Below are positions 42,782 through 52,869 of a stretch of DNA of 64,000 bases, piece after piece. Origin of the DNA: Cyanobacteriota bacterium. Lineage in GTDB: Bacteria; Acidobacteriota; Vicinamibacteria; Vicinamibacterales; UBA2999. Made by a program: the position numbers and the translations under genes. The stretch is taken from the NCBI GenBank assembly GCA_019752015.1, contig JAIEMQ010000013.1:62001-126000 (forward strand). Direction: 5' to 3'. Numbering within the stretch: position 1 is the stretch's first letter; each line of letters starts with the position of its first letter. The notes beneath the pieces are model-generated. The model saw only the letters and a program-made list of their open reading frames with translations, was not told the origin of the DNA and did no database searches.

Positions 42782-45700
42782 CTACCAGCGAAGCCGCCAC
42801 ACCAGCTGCACCAGGCGCGACGTGTTGTCGCCGAGCAGCGCCGTCAGGCGGTAGTTGTCGACGTTGGTCGCCGCCGTGGTGTTCGCGGTCGGCGTGCCGC
42901 CGCCGACACCGCTCGGCGAGGTGGTGGTGGTGGTGAAGCCGAGCGGCGTCCCGCCCGTCGACGCCGGGTTGAAGTACGGCGTGTTGAAGGCGTTCAGCAT
43001 CTCGCCGCGGAACTCGAACACGAAGCGGCCGCGGAGATCGAACTTCTTCGCGATGCCGATGTCGAAGCGCACCAGCTTCGGCCCGTTGACGATGATGCTG
43101 CGGGCGCCGCAGTCGCCGTAGCCAGGCGCCGTTTCGATGCAGTCCGGTCCGTTGGCCGGCGCGAAGTAGCGCCCGCTCGGCGCACCGAGCGCGCCATAAC
43201 CGCTCGCCGACGTGGGGCTCACCGAGAACGCCTTGACGGTGTTGTTGAGAATGTCCGCCGGCAGGATGAAGATCTGCCCGCCCGGACCCTGCTGCACCTT
43301 GATCTGCTTCTGCAGCTCGCTCTTCGTCATGCCGACGAGGCGAACGTTGCCGAAGTCGAGCACTTCACCGGTCTGGACGCGGCCGACGCCGTCGAACGAC
43401 CAGCCGCCGACGATCGCGTCGAGCACGCCGGGGAGGTTCGCGCCGAACTTGCGGTCCTTGCCGATCGGCACCTGCAGGCTCCAGTTGGCCTTCACGGCGT
43501 GCCTGACGTTGCCCACCTGGCCCGCCTGATCGATCCACTCGTTCGGTCTCGCGTACCCAAAACGCCGCTGCAGCTGTGCCACGCTGAAGGTGTAGCTGCT
43601 GTTGACGCTGAAGCTGTTCGAGAACCGCTTGCGGTATTCGAACTGCATCGAGTGCGCGCGGGTGCCGCCACTGTTGGTAATCAGCTGTGCCGCGCCGGCG
43701 GTGGTGCCGGCGCCCAGCAAATCCGGATTGGCGACGAAGAAGTTCGAGGGCAGCCCGGCGTTGATGGCGTTGGTGCGCAGTGTCGCATTGCCGATCAGAC
43801 CGTTGCCGCCCGCCGAGGCAAAGCCCCACGGATTCGGGTTGCGCGCGGCGAGGAAGCCGAGGAACGTGGCGCTGGTCCAGTTCGCGCCGGTATAGAGCGT
43901 CTGGTTGCCCGCATTCGCGGCCCCCTGCGCGTTGAAGTGGGCCAGCAGAATAGGCAGCGGCGCGGTGCCGGTGCCGGCGCCCATGTACGCGAACGTCGCG
44001 CCGCGGCCGGCCGCGATGTTGGCCTGCAGGTTCGCCTGCGCCTGCCGGAACTCGGTCAGGAAGCCGTTGCTGGTGATGTTCGGCTCATTCAGGTTGATCG
44101 AATCCCATGACCCCTTGAGGCGGCTGCCGACATACCGCACCTCGATTGCCGAATCGCGCGAGACCTTGCGTTGCCAGCCCGTGGACCACGACTGCACCTG
44201 CGGCAGCTGGATGCCCGGATCGTAGGCATTGCCGCGCGTCGTGATGGACGCCGGGGCCGCGGGCAGCGTGACCGCGGGCGCCCCCGGCAGTGTCGGCGTA
44301 TTGCGCAACACAATCGGCAGGGTCGCATTGTTCTGATCCCTGATCAGCGACACGGCGATGCCCTGGTTGTCGCCAAACACCCCGGTGAAGTCCGACAGGC
44401 CCGGACGCTGGTAGGCCATCGCCCAGCCACCACGCACCACGACGTCGCCGGCTTCGCTGCCGCGCAGCCACTTCATCAGCCCGGCCGTGGGCGGCACCTG
44501 CCACGCCGCGCCGAGGCTCGGCGCCAGGTTGTTGCGATCGGGGTTGTACGCGTACTGGCCGGCCGGGAAGCGGATGAATTGCGGCGGCGCGCCGGTGAGC
44601 GTCCCGGGCATGCCGATGTTGCCCTCGCCCGAGCGCCCATAGAGCGAGGCCACCGTCATCGTGGTGTAGCTGTCGTTGGTCGGATAGAACGGGTTCTGCA
44701 GCACGTAGCGCACGCCGGCGCTCACCGTGAGCGACGGTGTGGCGCGCCACGAGTCCGACACGAACACGTTGAATTCGCGCATGCGTCCCTCGGCGCGCGA
44801 CGCGCCGAGCAGGTTATACGCGTCGCCGCCGGCATTGATGCGGGCATCGCCAGTCAGCGAGAGGAGCCGGCCGGTCAGCATCGCGTAGAGGTTCTTGGCC
44901 TGCGTGATGTCGGCGGCCGACGCACCGGGCAGTGTCGTGGCGTTGAAGATCGCGTCCGCCGCTTCGCTCGTATTGACGCCGAAGTTCGCCGTCGGCACCA
45001 GGGTCTGGTTCGCCAGCCACACGTCCGCCTGCACCATCACCGCGCCGAACTGCATGTTGTGATTGCCCGTCAGCCACGTCGTGGTGTTTTCGACGACCTT
45101 GGTCGAGGCCTCGCGCGAGGACTGGCCGGCGCCGAGGCTCCAGTTGGTCAGCTGCGCGCCGGTGCCGCAGCAGGCGCCGTTGAAATTGAGGCGGTAGCCG
45201 CCGGTGTCCGAGAACATGTTGGTCGCGAACTCCGGCGAGAACAACGTCGCGCCGCCCGAGCCGCCGACGCGGAACTCGTTGAAGACGCTGTCGCCGAACG
45301 TCGACCGCAGCGACTCCGACGTCGTCCAGCGCGTCGACTGCTGGCTGCCGGTCTGCAATGAATTCGGGAACGGCAGCTGTGCGCCGTTGGTGGTGTCCGG
45401 CGTCGAATTGATGTGACGGTAGTTGAACGATCCGTTGAGACGATGCGCGCGCGTGATTTCGTAGTCGAGGCGCACTGTCGGCGCCGGGTTGAAGTTCCTC
45501 GTCGGCATCGACCACGTGTACTGCTGGACCAGCGGATTGTTGAGCGCCGTGACGCCGCCAGTCTGCGACGTTGCCGCCTGGATCTGGCCGAGGATCTTGC
45601 CGACCGTCGGATCGATCGTCGCGAGCTGACCGTTGGCCGCCGCGATCTGCAGCAGGTTCTGCTGCAGGCCGTTGCCGTAGGTGAAGATGCCCGATGCCGC

Positions 45701-46699
45701 CTGCGGCGTCAGGATGATGCGCTGCAGCGTGCTGGCCGCCGGTCTCCGCTCCTCCTCATAGTTGAAGAAGAAGAACGCCTTGTTCCGCTTGATCGGTCCG
45801 CCTTGCGCGATGCCGCTGGTGTAGCTGCGCAGCTGGTCCTTCGGCGCCTTGCCGGTCCGCGGATCCGGCGGCAGGTCGCGGTTGCGGAACCACGAATTCG
45901 CGTTCAACGCATCGTGCCGAAGGTATTCGTAGGCCGTGCCGATCCACCGGTTCGTGCCGGCCTTGGTGACGAAGCGAATCTGCACCGCGCCCTGTCCGGT
46001 CGCATCAGCCGTGTTGCCGGCGGTCGTGACGGTCACCTCTTCCACCGAATCGAGCAGCGGGCTCAAGCGCGCAAAAAAGCCGTCGGTGGTCTTCAGGTAG
46101 TTGTCCTGCACGCTCATGCCGTCGAGCGTGATGTTGATGGCGCTGCGCGGCAGGCCGCTCACGGTCGAATTGCGTGCCGTGCCCGACGTGTTGAAGCCGG
46201 CGAGCGACGTCAACGAATCGAGCGCGTTGCGGCTGGTCAGCGGCAGGCTCGTGATCTGCTGGCCGGTCAGGTTGGTCGAGATCGCCGGTGACTGCGATTG
46301 CACGACCGTCGCCGATTCGCCGACCACCATCACGTTTTCCGAGATGGTGCCGACCTGCATGGTGACCCTGACGGCGGTCGGGATGCCGGCAGCGACACTC
46401 ACCGAACTGAGCGTCGTGGTGCGGAAGCCCGCGAGCTCGACGGTCACCGAGTAGTTACCGCTGTTGATGTTGGGGGCGGTAAATCCGCCATCGCCACCGG
46501 AGACCAGGTCGATTTCCTGGCCGGTGCCGTTGTTCTTGATTTTCACGTTGGCGCCGGGAATCGGAAGATTCTCGGCATCGACGACGGTTCCTGACAGGGT
46601 GGAGAAAATACTGCCTTGCGCGTACGCCGGAGCACCGATTGTAAGGATCAGGGCTAACGCAAGGAACACGCTTCCTAAGCTTGTTCTAAAGCCGCTCAT
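42782..46699 (-). CDS. TonB-dependent receptor, Oar-like, with carboxypeptidase regulatory domain
   Basis: A 1305-residue outer-membrane protein. I choose ATG 46699 (MSGFRTS) because AGGAGG lies 6 bases upstream; the track start is 7 codons earlier. It has a signal peptide (LALALILTIGAPAYAQ), then a CarboxypepD_reg domain (LSGTVVDAENLPIPGANVKIKN), then a plug-like region with INITLDGMSVQDN, and a long beta-barrel ending in alternating aromatic/Arg LVQLVWRLRW. There is no canonical TonB box that I can pick out. This class is heavily expanded in Acidobacteriota and is thought to import polymers or peptides. It has its own promoter. Confidence 0.93.
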   Translation of the reverse strand: MSGFRTSLGSVFLALALILTIGAPAYAQGSIFSTLSGTVVDAENLPIPGANVKIKNNGTGQEIDLVSGGDGGFTAPNINSGNYSVTVELAGFRTTTLSSVSVAAGIPTAVRVTMQVGTISENVMVVGESATVVQSQSPAISTNLTGQQITSLPLTSRNALDSLTSLAGFNTSGTARNSTVSGLPRSAINITLDGMSVQDNYLKTTDGFFARLSPLLDSVEEVTVTTAGNTADATGQGAVQIRFVTKAGTNRWIGTAYEYLRHDALNANSWFRNRDLPPDPRTGKAPKDQLRSYTSGIAQGGPIKRNKAFFFFNYEEERRPAASTLQRIILTPQAASGIFTYGNGLQQNLLQIAAANGQLATIDPTVGKILGQIQAATSQTGGVTALNNPLVQQYTWSMPTRNFNPAPTVRLDYEITRAHRLNGSFNYRHINSTPDTTNGAQLPFPNSLQTGSQQSTRWTTSESLRSTFGDSVFNEFRVGGSGGATLFSPEFATNMFSDTGGYRLNFNGACCGTGAQLTNWSLGAGQSSREASTKVVENTTTWLTGNHNMQFGAVMVQADVWLANQTLVPTANFGVNTSEAADAIFNATTLPGASAADITQAKNLYAMLTGRLLSLTGDARINAGGDAYNLLGASRAEGRMREFNVFVSDSWRATPSLTVSAGVRYVLQNPFYPTNDSYTTMTVASLYGRSGEGNIGMPGTLTGAPPQFIRFPAGQYAYNPDRNNLAPSLGAAWQVPPTAGLMKWLRGSEAGDVVVRGGWAMAYQRPGLSDFTGVFGDNQGIAVSLIRDQNNATLPIVLRNTPTLPGAPAVTLPAAPASITTRGNAYDPGIQLPQVQSWSTGWQRKVSRDSAIEVRYVGSRLKGSWDSINLNEPNITSNGFLTEFRQAQANLQANIAAGRGATFAYMGAGTGTAPLPILLAHFNAQGAANAGNQTLYTGANWTSATFLGFLAARNPNPWGFASAGGNGLIGNATLRTNAINAGLPSNFFVANPDLLGAGTTAGAAQLITNSGGTRAHSMQFEYRKRFSNSFSVNSSYTFSVAQLQRRFGYARPNEWIDQAGQVGNVRHAVKANWSLQVPIGKDRKFGANLPGVLDAIVGGWSFDGVGRVQTGEVLDFGNVRLVGMTKSELQKQIKVQQGPGGQIFILPADILNNTVKAFSVSPTSASGYGALGAPSGRYFAPANGPDCIETAPGYGDCGARSIIVNGPKLVRFDIGIAKKFDLRGRFVFEFRGEMLNAFNTPYFNPASTGGTPLGFTTTTTSPSGVGGGTPTANTTAATNVDNYRLTALLGDNTSRLVQLVWRLRW

Positions 46700-46743
46700 C
46701 ACCATCCTCCTGCAACTCAAAACACGGGCAAAACAACGTCTGG

Positions 46744-46772
46744 AATGTAATAGGGGGGACGCTTTCGGTCAA
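46744..46772 (-). promoter_or_regulatory. Candidate TonB receptor promoter
   Basis: On the minus strand TTGACC (46772-46767), 17 bases, TACATT (46749-46744). This predicts transcription from about 46737 and a leader of about 38 bases containing the AGGAGG site. Confidence 0.6.
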
Positions 46773-46857
46773 TAGATATCGGCCGCCCTCCCGGAGTGGG
46801 CGCAATTGGTGTGGGACGAAATGCGGCGATTTTTGCAAGACCCGCTACGATCAAGCC

Positions 46858-47349
46858 ATGTCGCCTTTGCCGTCCGACGTCCAGATTCGCCGGGCCGACG
46901 CCCACGACGTGCCGCACCTCGGCGAGCTCGGTGCGGCGCTGATGCGCACGCACTACGCGTTCGACGCGCAGCGGTTCATCGAGCCCGACAGTGGTGACAA
47001 CGACGGGTATGGCCGCTTCCTGGGATCGCAGCTCGACGAACAGGGCGCGATCGTGCTGGTCGCCGAACGGCAGCGCAAGATCGCCGGCTATGTCTACGCG
47101 ACGATCGAGCCGATGTCCTGGAAGGATTTGCGCGGCGAGTGCGGGTTCATCCATGACCTGCTGGTGGCGGACGCCGCGCGCGGCAGCGGCATCGGCGAAG
47201 CGCTGCTCGAGGCGGGCATCGAGTGGCTTCGCGAACAGGGCATGCCGCGCGTGGTGCTCGGCACCGCCGCGCAAAACGGACGCGCGCGGCGCTTGTTCGA
47301 GCGCCACGGCTTCCGGCCGACCATGGTCGAGATGACGAGGGAGCTCTAA
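46858..47349 (+). CDS. GNAT family N-acetyltransferase
   Basis: A 163-residue GNAT. It has IRRADAHDVPHLGELG at the N-terminus, beta4 IVLVAERQRKIAGYVYATIEP, and the acetyl-CoA loop region GFIHDLLVADAARGSGIGEALLEAGIEWLREQG, followed by VVLGTAAQNGRARRLFERHGFRP. The pyrophosphate-binding R/Q-x-x-G-x-G/A is ARGSGIG. It acetylates an amine on an unknown substrate. TACGAT ends 6 bases before the ATG. It overlaps the PQQ-like gene convergently by 4 bases. Confidence 0.92.
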   Translation: MSPLPSDVQIRRADAHDVPHLGELGAALMRTHYAFDAQRFIEPDSGDNDGYGRFLGSQLDEQGAIVLVAERQRKIAGYVYATIEPMSWKDLRGECGFIHDLLVADAARGSGIGEALLEAGIEWLREQGMPRVVLGTAAQNGRARRLFERHGFRPTMVEMTREL

Positions 47350-48710
47350 CGCTCGCCGACCGCAACGAGGTGATTGCGCGTGCGGAAGAGCAGCGTGCCT
47401 TCCGAAATCGCCGGCGTCGCCATCGCCACTTCACCGAGCGGATTCGTCGCGAGCAGCTCGTACGTGGGCCCGGCTTTCACAACGTAGACATCGCCATCTT
47501 CGCTCGTGAAATACAGGCGTCCGCCTGATGCCACCGCCGACGCCGAGAATCCCGTCTTGCCGTCGCCCAGCCGCGCCTGGTAATGCTTGGCGCCCGTCTT
47601 CGCATCGAAGGCGCTCAACACGCCGTTGTCGCGGCACACGTACAGGATGCCGCCGTAGACGATCGGCGTCTGCATGTAGCCGCCGTCACGCATGTAGCTC
47701 CACGCAATGTGCGCGTTCGATGATTCGCCTTCTTTGAGCGTGATATCGCCGCTCGCCGTCGGCTTGATCGCATAGATCGGCGCCGCCTTGCCGTGCGCAT
47801 TGGTGATGAAGACCAGGCCGTGCGCGGTGATCGGCGTCGGCACCGGAATGTCGCCGCCGCCGCTCATGCGCCACACTTCCTTGCCGGTCTCGAGGTCGTA
47901 GCCGCCGATGTGTTTCCAGCCGTTGACGATCACCTGGTCGCGGCCGTTCATCGACACCACCGCCGGCGTGCTGAACGTCGGCACGTCGCCGCGCGGCGTG
48001 CGCCACAGCTCCTTGCCGGTGCGGACGTCGAACGCCGCCACGAACGATCCCTTCTGCACGTCGGCCTGCACGATCACGCGGCCGTTATGAATGATCGGCG
48101 AGCTGGCGAAACCCCATTGCGCATCCGGCACCATGTAGAAGCCGGAGTCGAGCGTGCCGAAGTCCTTTTTCCATAGCAGATCGCCCGACGGCGAATACGC
48201 GTAAAGCCCCTCCGATCCGAACATCGCGATGATGTGCCGCCCGTCGGTCGCGAGCGTGGAGGAGGCGTGCGTCGACTTGGGATGGCGCTTGACGATCGGC
48301 ACGCCGGTCTTCGCGATCCGCTCCCAGCGCGGCTTGCCGGTGCGCTTGTCGAAGCACGACACGATCCATTGGTGCGCGGTCTGATCGAGCACCGAGCCGA
48401 TGTCACCGTAGAGACCGACCTTCAGCTGCGGATCGGGCGTGCCGCTGATCGCGCTCGCGGTGCAGACCTGATCGCCCCACACGATCGGGCTCGAGTGGCC
48501 GAGGCCCGACACCGGCACCTTCCACTTCACCAGCCTCGAGTCGGGGACGCTCCACTGGGTCGGCAGCGTCTTCGCATCGTCCACGCCCGCGGCCGCGATG
48601 CCGCGGAAGCCAGGCCAGTCGACGCCGGCTTTCGGTCCGGACGGAGACTGCGCGCTCACCGTCCATGTGAGCATCAACAACAGCGCAGCGGCATTCAGCG
48701 ATTTCTTCAT
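47346..48710 (-). CDS. Secreted PQQ-like beta-propeller protein
   Basis: A 454-residue protein. The start is ATG 48710 in an ATGA overlap with the upstream dehydrogenase gene; the track start lies 4 codons further in. It has a signal peptide (AAALLLMLTWTVSAQ) and then a WD-like PQQ propeller with repeated strand signatures such as VAAFDVRTGKELWRTPRG, GYDLETGKEVWRMSGG and SAFDAKTGAKHYQARLG. Such proteins resemble BamB or quinoprotein dehydrogenases, but I cannot see enough conserved residues to assign PQQ binding. It is the last gene of a four-gene redox operon. Confidence 0.88.
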   Translation of the reverse strand: MKKSLNAAALLLMLTWTVSAQSPSGPKAGVDWPGFRGIAAAGVDDAKTLPTQWSVPDSRLVKWKVPVSGLGHSSPIVWGDQVCTASAISGTPDPQLKVGLYGDIGSVLDQTAHQWIVSCFDKRTGKPRWERIAKTGVPIVKRHPKSTHASSTLATDGRHIIAMFGSEGLYAYSPSGDLLWKKDFGTLDSGFYMVPDAQWGFASSPIIHNGRVIVQADVQKGSFVAAFDVRTGKELWRTPRGDVPTFSTPAVVSMNGRDQVIVNGWKHIGGYDLETGKEVWRMSGGGDIPVPTPITAHGLVFITNAHGKAAPIYAIKPTASGDITLKEGESSNAHIAWSYMRDGGYMQTPIVYGGILYVCRDNGVLSAFDAKTGAKHYQARLGDGKTGFSASAVASGGRLYFTSEDGDVYVVKAGPTYELLATNPLGEVAMATPAISEGTLLFRTRNHLVAVGER

Positions 48711-50737
48711 TGTGCGTACCATGGTGCGAGTCGAACCTCGATAGGCAGACGATAGGCGACGAGCTCGCCCGGCTTGATCGAGCTGCTCGATGCCACCACG
48801 ATGTATTGCTTGCCGTCGAGCATATAGGTCATCGGCGATCCGGTTTGCGCGCCGGGCATGGCGACCGCGCCAACATCGGCGCCGGTTTTCTTGTCGTAGG
48901 CGCGCAGCATGGCGCCTCTCGATCCGTCCGGCATCGCAACCGTGCCGCCTTCGCCGGCGATCACCAGCGTCTTCGTCACCAGCGTGCCGATGCCGCCGGA
49001 GCTGCCGCCCGCGCCGGCAGGCCGGCCGGTGCGCGGAATTTTCACGCCCTTCAACGCCGGGTTGTTCTTGATCGCGTCAGGCGTGTCGCCGTGGGCGACC
49101 TGCCACACCAGCTCGCCCTTGTTCAAATCGATCGCGCTGAGCCGGCCATAGGGTGGTTTGATGAGCGGCAGTCCCTGCACCGACACGCCGCCACCGCCGC
49201 CGTCTTCGAGCGTGGCACCGACGCTGATGTAGGCCATGTCGGATCGCTTCGGATCGTGCGCCATCGACAGCACGCGCAGCAGCGAATGCGAGTAGATGTA
49301 CATCATCCCGGTTTCGGGATCGAACGCGCCGCCGGGCCAGTTGGCGCCGTTCGGGATGTACATCGTCCCGATCTTTCCGCCTTCACCCTTGGCGATCGGC
49401 GGCGTGTAGATCGGCCCGTACTTGTAGTCCTTGAGAATCTTCAGGCCCTCGGCCTTCAGCTCAGGCGTGAAGTCGATCACCATGTCCTCGCTGAAGCCGT
49501 TGCGCTCGAACGCCGGCGGCCTGGTCGGGAAGGGCTGCGTCGGCGAGTACCACTCGCGCGGCAGCGTGCCCTGTTCGACGGGCCGCTCCTCGATCGGCCA
49601 CACCGGCTGGCCGGTCTTGCGATCGAACACGAACGTGTAGCCCTGCTTGGTCGGCTGCGCGATCGCGGCGATCGTCCGGCCGTCGACCGTGATGTCGACC
49701 AGCATCGGCGCGCACGGAATGTCGTAATCCCAGATCGGATGGTGATTGAGCTGGAAGTGCCAGATGCGCTTGCCGGTCTGGAGATCGACGGCCACGAGGC
49801 TGCTGCCGAACAGGTTGTTCCCCGGGCGATGTCCGCCGAAGTAATCGCCGGTCGGATCCTCGACCGGCAGGTAGGCGATGCCGAGATTTTCGTCGACGGT
49901 GATCTGCGTCCACACGCCGGTGTTGCCGGTGTACTCCCACGACTTCTCGAGCCACGTGTCGTTGCCGAACTCGCCGGGTTGCGGAATGGTGTGGAAGATC
50001 CAGAGGCGCTTGCCGGTCCGCGCGTCGAAGCCGCGAATGTAGCCTTTGGTGTTCCTCATCGTGCGCGGGGCGGTGCCGCCGCGGTGCGACGCGCCGACGA
50101 TCACGACGTTCTTGGCGACCACGGGCGCGCCGTTCCACGCCACTTCGCCTTCGATCGGATCGATCTCCTGGTCGTTGTCCTTCTTCAGATCGATGACGCC
50201 GTTGACGCCGAAATCCTTGAGCGGGACGCCGTCCTTCGCATTGAGGCCGACGAGCTGATAGCCGATCGTGACGTAGAAGATCCGCTCGTCGCCCTTGCCG
50301 TCGGTCCAGTAGCCGACGCCGCGGCCCGACAACCGCCGCGCCGATCGCAAGGCGCGCTGGCCTTCCTCGAGCCGGTGCATCCACAGCAGCTCGCCGGTGT
50401 TCGCATCGAGCGCCACGGCATTGCGATGTTCGCCGGCGGTGGCGTACAGCACGCCGTTGACCATCAACGGCGTCGTCTGCATGTTGAAGTCGGGGCGCGC
50501 GCCGAGGCTGTCGCTCTTGAAGCGCCACGCCACCTGCAGCGTGTTGAAGTTCGCCGCGGTGATCTGATCGAGCGGCGCGTAGCGGGTGACGCCGAGATCG
50601 CCGCCCCACGTGCGCCACTCACCATTGGTCGTACCCTGCTGCGCATGCGCGATCACGCCCAGCGCGAGGGCGAAGCAGGCGAGCGCTGGTCTCGCCGTAG
50701 CGCGAAGCGCGAAGGCGGACGCACCAACGAACTTCAT
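48707..50737 (-). CDS. PQQ-dependent quinoprotein dehydrogenase
   Basis: A 676-residue secreted propeller enzyme. It has a signal peptide (CFALALGVIAHAQ), then the family start motif WRTWGGDLGVTRYAPLDQITAANFNTLQVAWRF. Characteristic segments are FNMQTTPLMVNGVLYATAG, NHHPIWDYDIPCAPMLVD and PEREWYSPTQPFPTRP-like (seen as PREWYSPTQPFPTRPP), as in glucose/quinate-type PQQ dehydrogenases, but without the five-helix membrane domain of those enzymes. It oxidises an alcohol or sugar and needs PQQ; no PQQ biosynthesis genes are in the window. It overlaps both neighbouring genes by 4 bases. Confidence 0.9.
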   Translation of the reverse strand: MKFVGASAFALRATARPALACFALALGVIAHAQQGTTNGEWRTWGGDLGVTRYAPLDQITAANFNTLQVAWRFKSDSLGARPDFNMQTTPLMVNGVLYATAGEHRNAVALDANTGELLWMHRLEEGQRALRSARRLSGRGVGYWTDGKGDERIFYVTIGYQLVGLNAKDGVPLKDFGVNGVIDLKKDNDQEIDPIEGEVAWNGAPVVAKNVVIVGASHRGGTAPRTMRNTKGYIRGFDARTGKRLWIFHTIPQPGEFGNDTWLEKSWEYTGNTGVWTQITVDENLGIAYLPVEDPTGDYFGGHRPGNNLFGSSLVAVDLQTGKRIWHFQLNHHPIWDYDIPCAPMLVDITVDGRTIAAIAQPTKQGYTFVFDRKTGQPVWPIEERPVEQGTLPREWYSPTQPFPTRPPAFERNGFSEDMVIDFTPELKAEGLKILKDYKYGPIYTPPIAKGEGGKIGTMYIPNGANWPGGAFDPETGMMYIYSHSLLRVLSMAHDPKRSDMAYISVGATLEDGGGGGVSVQGLPLIKPPYGRLSAIDLNKGELVWQVAHGDTPDAIKNNPALKGVKIPRTGRPAGAGGSSGGIGTLVTKTLVIAGEGGTVAMPDGSRGAMLRAYDKKTGADVGAVAMPGAQTGSPMTYMLDGKQYIVVASSSSIKPGELVAYRLPIEVRLAPWYAQ

Positions 50738-52860
50738 CTTGCGAGCGGATCCGGACGCAGCTGCACGTGATACACCTTGCTCGTCGTCCCTTTACCCGTC
50801 TCCATGTGGAACGGCGTGCGCGTGCTGATCGTCGCCCACAATCCGCGGCCCTTCCAGCCGCCGTTCGGATCGTCGATGCGTCCGTCCATCCACTTGGTGT
50901 AGAAGCCGGTCGGATACGGAATGCGCAGCACCACCCACTTGCCGTCCTTCAAGGCGAGCAGACCTTCCGACGCGTTGCCGGTGTTGATCGGCACGTTCTC
51001 GCCGAGACCGAGCGCGCCGAATTGATCCACCCACGTGTAGTAGCTGCCTTCCACGCTGCCGCCATCCCGCACGCCGCGGAACTGCGGCAGCGGCTCGGCG
51101 TAAAGCGTCCAGCCCTCGGAACAATGCTGACCTGTGGCGGTTGGACCGTTCAGCACCTTGCACTTGCGCCGATCGAAACTGGCGAGATGACCGCTGGCGA
51201 GCGCCGCCCAGAATACGCCGTTGCGATCGACGTCGCCGCCGCGCGGCGAGAAGCCGGGCCGCTTCGGATCCTTGAACGGCGGCTCGTAGACTTCGGCGAT
51301 CGCGGTTTCCGATGGATTCGATCCGGGAACGAGGCGCACCACCTGGCCGGGGTATCCGAGCACCGTTCCCCAAATCGATCCGTCCGGCGCCGGCGCCACT
51401 GAATAGAACGCCGCGCCGAAGCGCTTGTCCTTCGCGGGATCGATCGGATCGTTCGGCTCGACATACGCGTCGCGCCGGCCGTTGCCGTTCGTATCCATGA
51501 TGAGCGGCGTCCAGCCCTGCGACTTCTGCACGTCGCCGGTCTCGTCGAACATCTTGCGATTGAGCCAGCCGACGACCTGTCCGCCGCCGCTCGTCCACAG
51601 CGTGTTGTTCGCGTCCTCCGCAAACATCAAGTGATGCGTGCCGAAGCACGTTTCGATGTGCGTCTGCTTCTTGGTGGCGGGATCGATGACCAGCAGGTGC
51701 CGGCCGCTGCGCTGCAAGGGGAATTTCGCCGACGGGTGCAAGCTGGCGTCCTGGCACCACGCGGGATTCTCCGGCGCGCGCACCGCCGACGTCAGCCACA
51801 GCCGGCCCTTCTCGTCGAGCATGGGATTGTGGACGTTGTTCTTGCTCGTCCAGATCACTTCCTCGCCCCAGTACGGCGACGGCGCCGGCATTTTCGGGTT
51901 GGTCGGCGGCGTGTTCGCGTCGCGCACGCTCAGCGGAATGCGATCAATCGTATGGGTGTTCGGATTCAACACCGGCGTGTAGTCCGAGCTCAGCTCGAGC
52001 GCGCCGTAGAGCAATCCGTTCGCATTGATCGTCGGCTTGCGGCGATCGGTCGAGACGACGTCGTGCAGGTACGACTTCGGATCGGCCCAGTCCCACATCG
52101 TGATCACGACGTTCCGCTCGAGGCCCTGCGGACGCGCCGGCGCCGGCGGCACTTCACCGCGGTTGATGCGATCGGTCCAGTCGGCGAACAGCAACAGCGC
52201 GCGCTCCTTGCCGAGCTGGTTCAATCCGCCGACCATGTTGCCGCCCGCCTGTCCCGACTGGATGCGGCGATCCCATGCATGGACGAGAGAAGGGAAGTTG
52301 CCGAGCTCTTTCGGAATCTCGCGCGTGCCTTTCGTGCCGAGCTGATGGCACGCGGTACAGCCGCCGGATTTGATCAACCGCACCCAGTCGGACTGGCTCT
52401 TCACGTTCGGCGAAATGCCGTTGCCTTGCGGACCCGTCCCGGGAAATTCGCCGGCCTCGGGAATGCGAAGCATCGAGAGCCAATAGCCGGCGGGGTAATA
52501 CTGCGCGGCCGCATGCGGCGTCGGCGCGATCACCGCGGTCAGGTTGAGCGTCTTGCCGGCCGTCGTGCTCACGCGCGGCGAATCGACCAGGCCGTAGCCG
52601 CGCACAAAGACGCTGTAGCTCGCCTTCGGCAAATCGGGCATCAGGTAGCGGCCCTGATCGTCGGTGACGACGATCTTCACGTAAGGCGTCGGGAGATCCT
52701 TCGTCTCGGCGATTACCCAGACGCCGGCTTCGGGTCCTTTACTGCTGCGAACCACGCCGGCGAGATCGTCGCCGTCAACGGCCGGCGTCTGCCTCGCGCT
52801 GACTGGAGTCAAGGAAAGACCGAGCAGAACAAGAGCCACAAACGAGATGCCCTTCATCAC
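50734..52860 (-). CDS. Cytochrome c propeller protein with carboxypeptidase regulatory domain
   Basis: A 708-residue secreted protein. After a signal peptide comes a CarboxypepD_reg-like beta-sandwich (DDLAGVVRSSKGPEAGVWVIAETK ... DDQGRYLMPDLPKASYSVFVRGYG), then a c-type heme site GGCTACHQLG near residue 175. A large domain with lyase/propeller-like repeats follows (DEKGRLWLTSAVR, APDGSIWGTVLGYPGQVVRLVPG). The heme suggests electron transfer to or from the PQQ dehydrogenase encoded next, with which it overlaps by 4 bases. The substrate is unknown. Confidence 0.85.
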   Translation of the reverse strand: MMKGISFVALVLLGLSLTPVSARQTPAVDGDDLAGVVRSSKGPEAGVWVIAETKDLPTPYVKIVVTDDQGRYLMPDLPKASYSVFVRGYGLVDSPRVSTTAGKTLNLTAVIAPTPHAAAQYYPAGYWLSMLRIPEAGEFPGTGPQGNGISPNVKSQSDWVRLIKSGGCTACHQLGTKGTREIPKELGNFPSLVHAWDRRIQSGQAGGNMVGGLNQLGKERALLLFADWTDRINRGEVPPAPARPQGLERNVVITMWDWADPKSYLHDVVSTDRRKPTINANGLLYGALELSSDYTPVLNPNTHTIDRIPLSVRDANTPPTNPKMPAPSPYWGEEVIWTSKNNVHNPMLDEKGRLWLTSAVRAPENPAWCQDASLHPSAKFPLQRSGRHLLVIDPATKKQTHIETCFGTHHLMFAEDANNTLWTSGGGQVVGWLNRKMFDETGDVQKSQGWTPLIMDTNGNGRRDAYVEPNDPIDPAKDKRFGAAFYSVAPAPDGSIWGTVLGYPGQVVRLVPGSNPSETAIAEVYEPPFKDPKRPGFSPRGGDVDRNGVFWAALASGHLASFDRRKCKVLNGPTATGQHCSEGWTLYAEPLPQFRGVRDGGSVEGSYYTWVDQFGALGLGENVPINTGNASEGLLALKDGKWVVLRIPYPTGFYTKWMDGRIDDPNGGWKGRGLWATISTRTPFHMETGKGTTSKVYHVQLRPDPLAR

Positions 52861-52869
52861 CGTCTCCCC

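Noticed and set aside
47346-48710. BamB outer-membrane assembly factor
   Set aside because: The propeller strands resemble BamB, but there is no lipoprotein signal and the gene sits in a redox operon.
48710-50770. 686-residue plus-strand ORF antisense to the PQQ dehydrogenase
   Set aside because: Shadow ORF; the dehydrogenase on the other strand has clear family motifs and overlaps its neighbours.
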